From assembly GCA_035362835.1 (NCBI GenBank), contig DAOSDY010000001.1, positions 372,001 to 436,000 of the forward strand: a stretch of DNA of 64,000 nt. The letters run 5' to 3'. The notes below the pieces were generated by a model, which saw only the letters and a program-made list of their open reading frames with translations, was not told the DNA's origin and searched no databases. Shown in pieces: positions 62,703 to 64,000 of the stretch. The position numbers and the translations under genes are program-made. Positions within the stretch are counted from its first letter, which is position 1; each line of letters begins with the position of its first letter. The DNA is from Melioribacteraceae bacterium. Lineage in GTDB: Bacteria; Bacteroidota; Ignavibacteria; Ignavibacteriales; Melioribacteraceae.

Positions 62703-63512
62703 TTAATCTTTCGATTCAGTATTTATATACTGCGGGTCGAAACCAAGACTCTTGGAGATACGATCCGCATAATTCTTCACAGTATTTCCTATTCTATCGA
62801 AATCAGATTCTTTTATTCTGAACGAGGGACCAGAGATCCAGATCGCAGCAAAGGGATAACCTTTATAATTGAATATTGGGGCTCCAATACAGATCATACC
62901 TTCAATTTCTTCGGCATGATCAATTCCAAAACCACGGCTTTTAACCTTTTTTAAATGTTCTTTGTAATCATTTGCATTAACAATAGTCCTATCATTGTAC
63001 TTAGTGAAATTAATTGTTGAAATTATTCTTTCCTGGTCGTCATTTTGTAAAAATGCGATAATAGATTTAGCGGGAGCGGAAGTATGAAGATGGAATTTGC
63101 GTCCGGGTTCTAGAACAAACCTAAATGAATGAATTCCGGGTACTTCTTCAATAATCAAACCTTCGTAACCGTGAAGAACTCCTAACGGAACGGTCTCTCC
63201 CACTTCATTTCTTAATGCTCTCATAACCGGGAGAGATTTTTCAATAAGCGTCTGCTCTCCCAGTGCCGAATAACCCATAGTTAAAAGTTTCTGAGAGAGT
63301 TGATATTTCTTTGTCTCTTCATCACGAACGAGATAATTATTATCAACCAGAGTTGATGTAATCCTGAAAATCGAGTTACGAGGAATTTTTAATTGTTCTG
63401 AAATTTCTGATGCAGTTAAACCGGCCGGATGTTTTGAGAGATGTTCCATAATCGTCAAGGCTCTTGACAGATTAGGGACGTGGTATTTCGAATTATCAGA
63501 TTTCTTAACCAT
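62703..63512 (-). CDS. IclR-family transcriptional regulator
   Basis: Regulator of 269 residues: N-terminal winged helix (about 10-75, LSRALTIMEHLSKHPAGLTASEISEQ divided as ALTIMEHL and LTASEISEQL, then RNSIFRITSTL) and a C-terminal effector domain (about 85-260, with GIDHAEEIEGMICIGAPI). IclR proteins usually sense a sugar acid or aromatic acid and repress or activate a nearby catabolic operon. It is the 5'-most gene of the minus-strand block with no gene beyond it in the window, so it is the natural candidate regulator of this locus. Confidence 0.93.
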   Translation of the reverse strand: MVKKSDNSKYHVPNLSRALTIMEHLSKHPAGLTASEISEQLKIPRNSIFRITSTLVDNNYLVRDEETKKYQLSQKLLTMGYSALGEQTLIEKSLPVMRALRNEVGETVPLGVLHGYEGLIIEEVPGIHSFRFVLEPGRKFHLHTSAPAKSIIAFLQNDDQERIISTINFTKYNDRTIVNANDYKEHLKKVKSRGFGIDHAEEIEGMICIGAPIFNYKGYPFAAIWISGPSFRIKESDFDRIGNTVKNYADRISKSLGFDPQYINTESKD

Positions 63513-64000
63513 GCTGATAACCTACTCTGATGTCAAATATGTTTAATATATAGACTGCACGACCAAATATAAAACACGATAATACTGATGTCAAGCAAAA
63601 TCGGAAAGGAAAAAATTTTCTTCTCGAGTGCGCGGAAAGATTTTTAACGGGATGTAATAAAGAAATTTGGAGCCCAATCAGTAAGATTACTATTAATTTA
63701 CCGATGTATAGCTGCTTATATGTGCCCTGAATAAGGAAGGCGAGATAAAAATCTAATTGCAGATAATCCTAACAAGATAGATAGCTTATTAACTCCTGCA
63801 TATCATTATAAACTAATTACCGCTTTAAAATCTGCTGCAACATCATCAAATGTCAATAAAGAAAAAGGTTATATTAAAAATTGAGCAAGGAGAAAAATTA
63901 TTATTTGTGCAGAGAGTCCTAAAACAATAGTTGAAGAAGAGAACACTTTTAAGCTTTTGTTCAATTCGATTGAGGAGAATTTAGTAACTACCCAGAAATA
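63513..64000. other. 488-base non-genic right end; promoter region of iclR plus coding relics
   Basis: No complete gene is visible. The part next to iclR must hold its promoter. It contains CTGATGTCAA twice in direct orientation (63527-63536 and 63585-63594, 58 bases apart), which may be regulator sites. The remainder reads as a degraded coding stretch, listed separately. Confidence 0.5.
63735..64000 (+). pseudogene. possible degraded or partial coding stretch at the window edge
   Basis: On the plus strand one frame reads protein-like text without a start codon (LIADNPNKIDSLLTP, AYHYKLITALKSAAT) to a TGA at 63882-63884, then continues in the same frame (IIICAESPKTIV, EEENTFKLLFNSIEENL) to the window end. 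A single gene broken by an in-frame stop, or two chance frames, would both fit. The family is not recognised. Confidence 0.35.

Noticed and set aside
6258..63512. Insertion sequence, prophage or integron as the source of the cluster
   Set aside because: No transposase, integrase, terminal inverted repeats or tRNA-associated att site was seen within the window.

Overview
The window holds 39 protein-coding genes that I can support: four on the plus strand at the left end (33-6158) and 35 on the minus strand (63512 down to 6258). Two proteins end in a type IX secretion sorting domain with the NFPNPFNP-type opening and the SGVYFYRL / IKKMMVIK ending common in Ignavibacteriota and other Bacteroidota/Chlorobi-group bacteria. 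With moderate A+T content, many poorly conserved ribosome binding sites and an oxygen-sensitive glycyl radical enzyme, this suggests an anaerobic or facultative Ignavibacteria-like organism. I see no tRNA, rRNA, CRISPR array, transposase or integrase.

Left block (plus strand). A glycyl radical enzyme whose active-site residues line up with trans-4-hydroxy-L-proline dehydratase (HypD) is followed by its radical-SAM activase (HypE). Next come a PerR-like Fur regulator and a catalase-peroxidase (KatG). A bidirectional hairpin terminator at 6203-6232 separates this block from the convergent minus-strand genes.

Main block (minus strand, transcribed right to left from about 63.5 kb). An IclR regulator opens the cluster. 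It is followed by a T9SS-secreted seven-repeat protein and a TonB-dependent receptor with no SusD partner. A hairpin with a U-tract lies after the receptor. Then, at short spacing, come a DHDPS/NAL-type aldolase, secreted beta-propeller and LamG-like proteins, a PhoD-like lipoprotein, three giant tandem FG-GAP proteins with exactly 14 calcium-type repeats each, a beta-helix protein, a Na+/solute symporter, a full-length transketolase, a gluconate-5-dehydrogenase-like SDR, a URO-D-like protein, a sulfatase, a split transketolase, a second aldolase and a second symporter. A 270-base spacer with a strong hairpin follows. The left half has Tat-exported Gfo/Idh/MocA - DoxX - Gfo/Idh/MocA, two sialidase-fold proteins, a bicupin, an FGE/PA14/sialidase/MORN-like fusion, a phosphoesterase, two LamG-propeller proteins, a second sulfatase, a second beta-helix protein, an exported HpaI-type aldolase, a second URO-D-like protein and, after a 500-base gap with coding relics, a GH66 dextranase-like enzyme.

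Taken together the minus-strand block reads as a very large utilisation locus for a sulfated, probably acidic, glycan. Surface and periplasmic proteins would bind, desulfate and cut it. The periplasmic oxidoreductase/aldolase set may chemically modify released sugars. Two symporters would import them, and two pyruvate-type aldolases plus two transketolases would cleave the carbon chains. Most functions occur twice (sulfatase, symporter, aldolase, transketolase, URO-D, Gfo, beta-helix), so it may be two fused loci or serve two related sugars. The substrate cannot be fixed from sequence alone.
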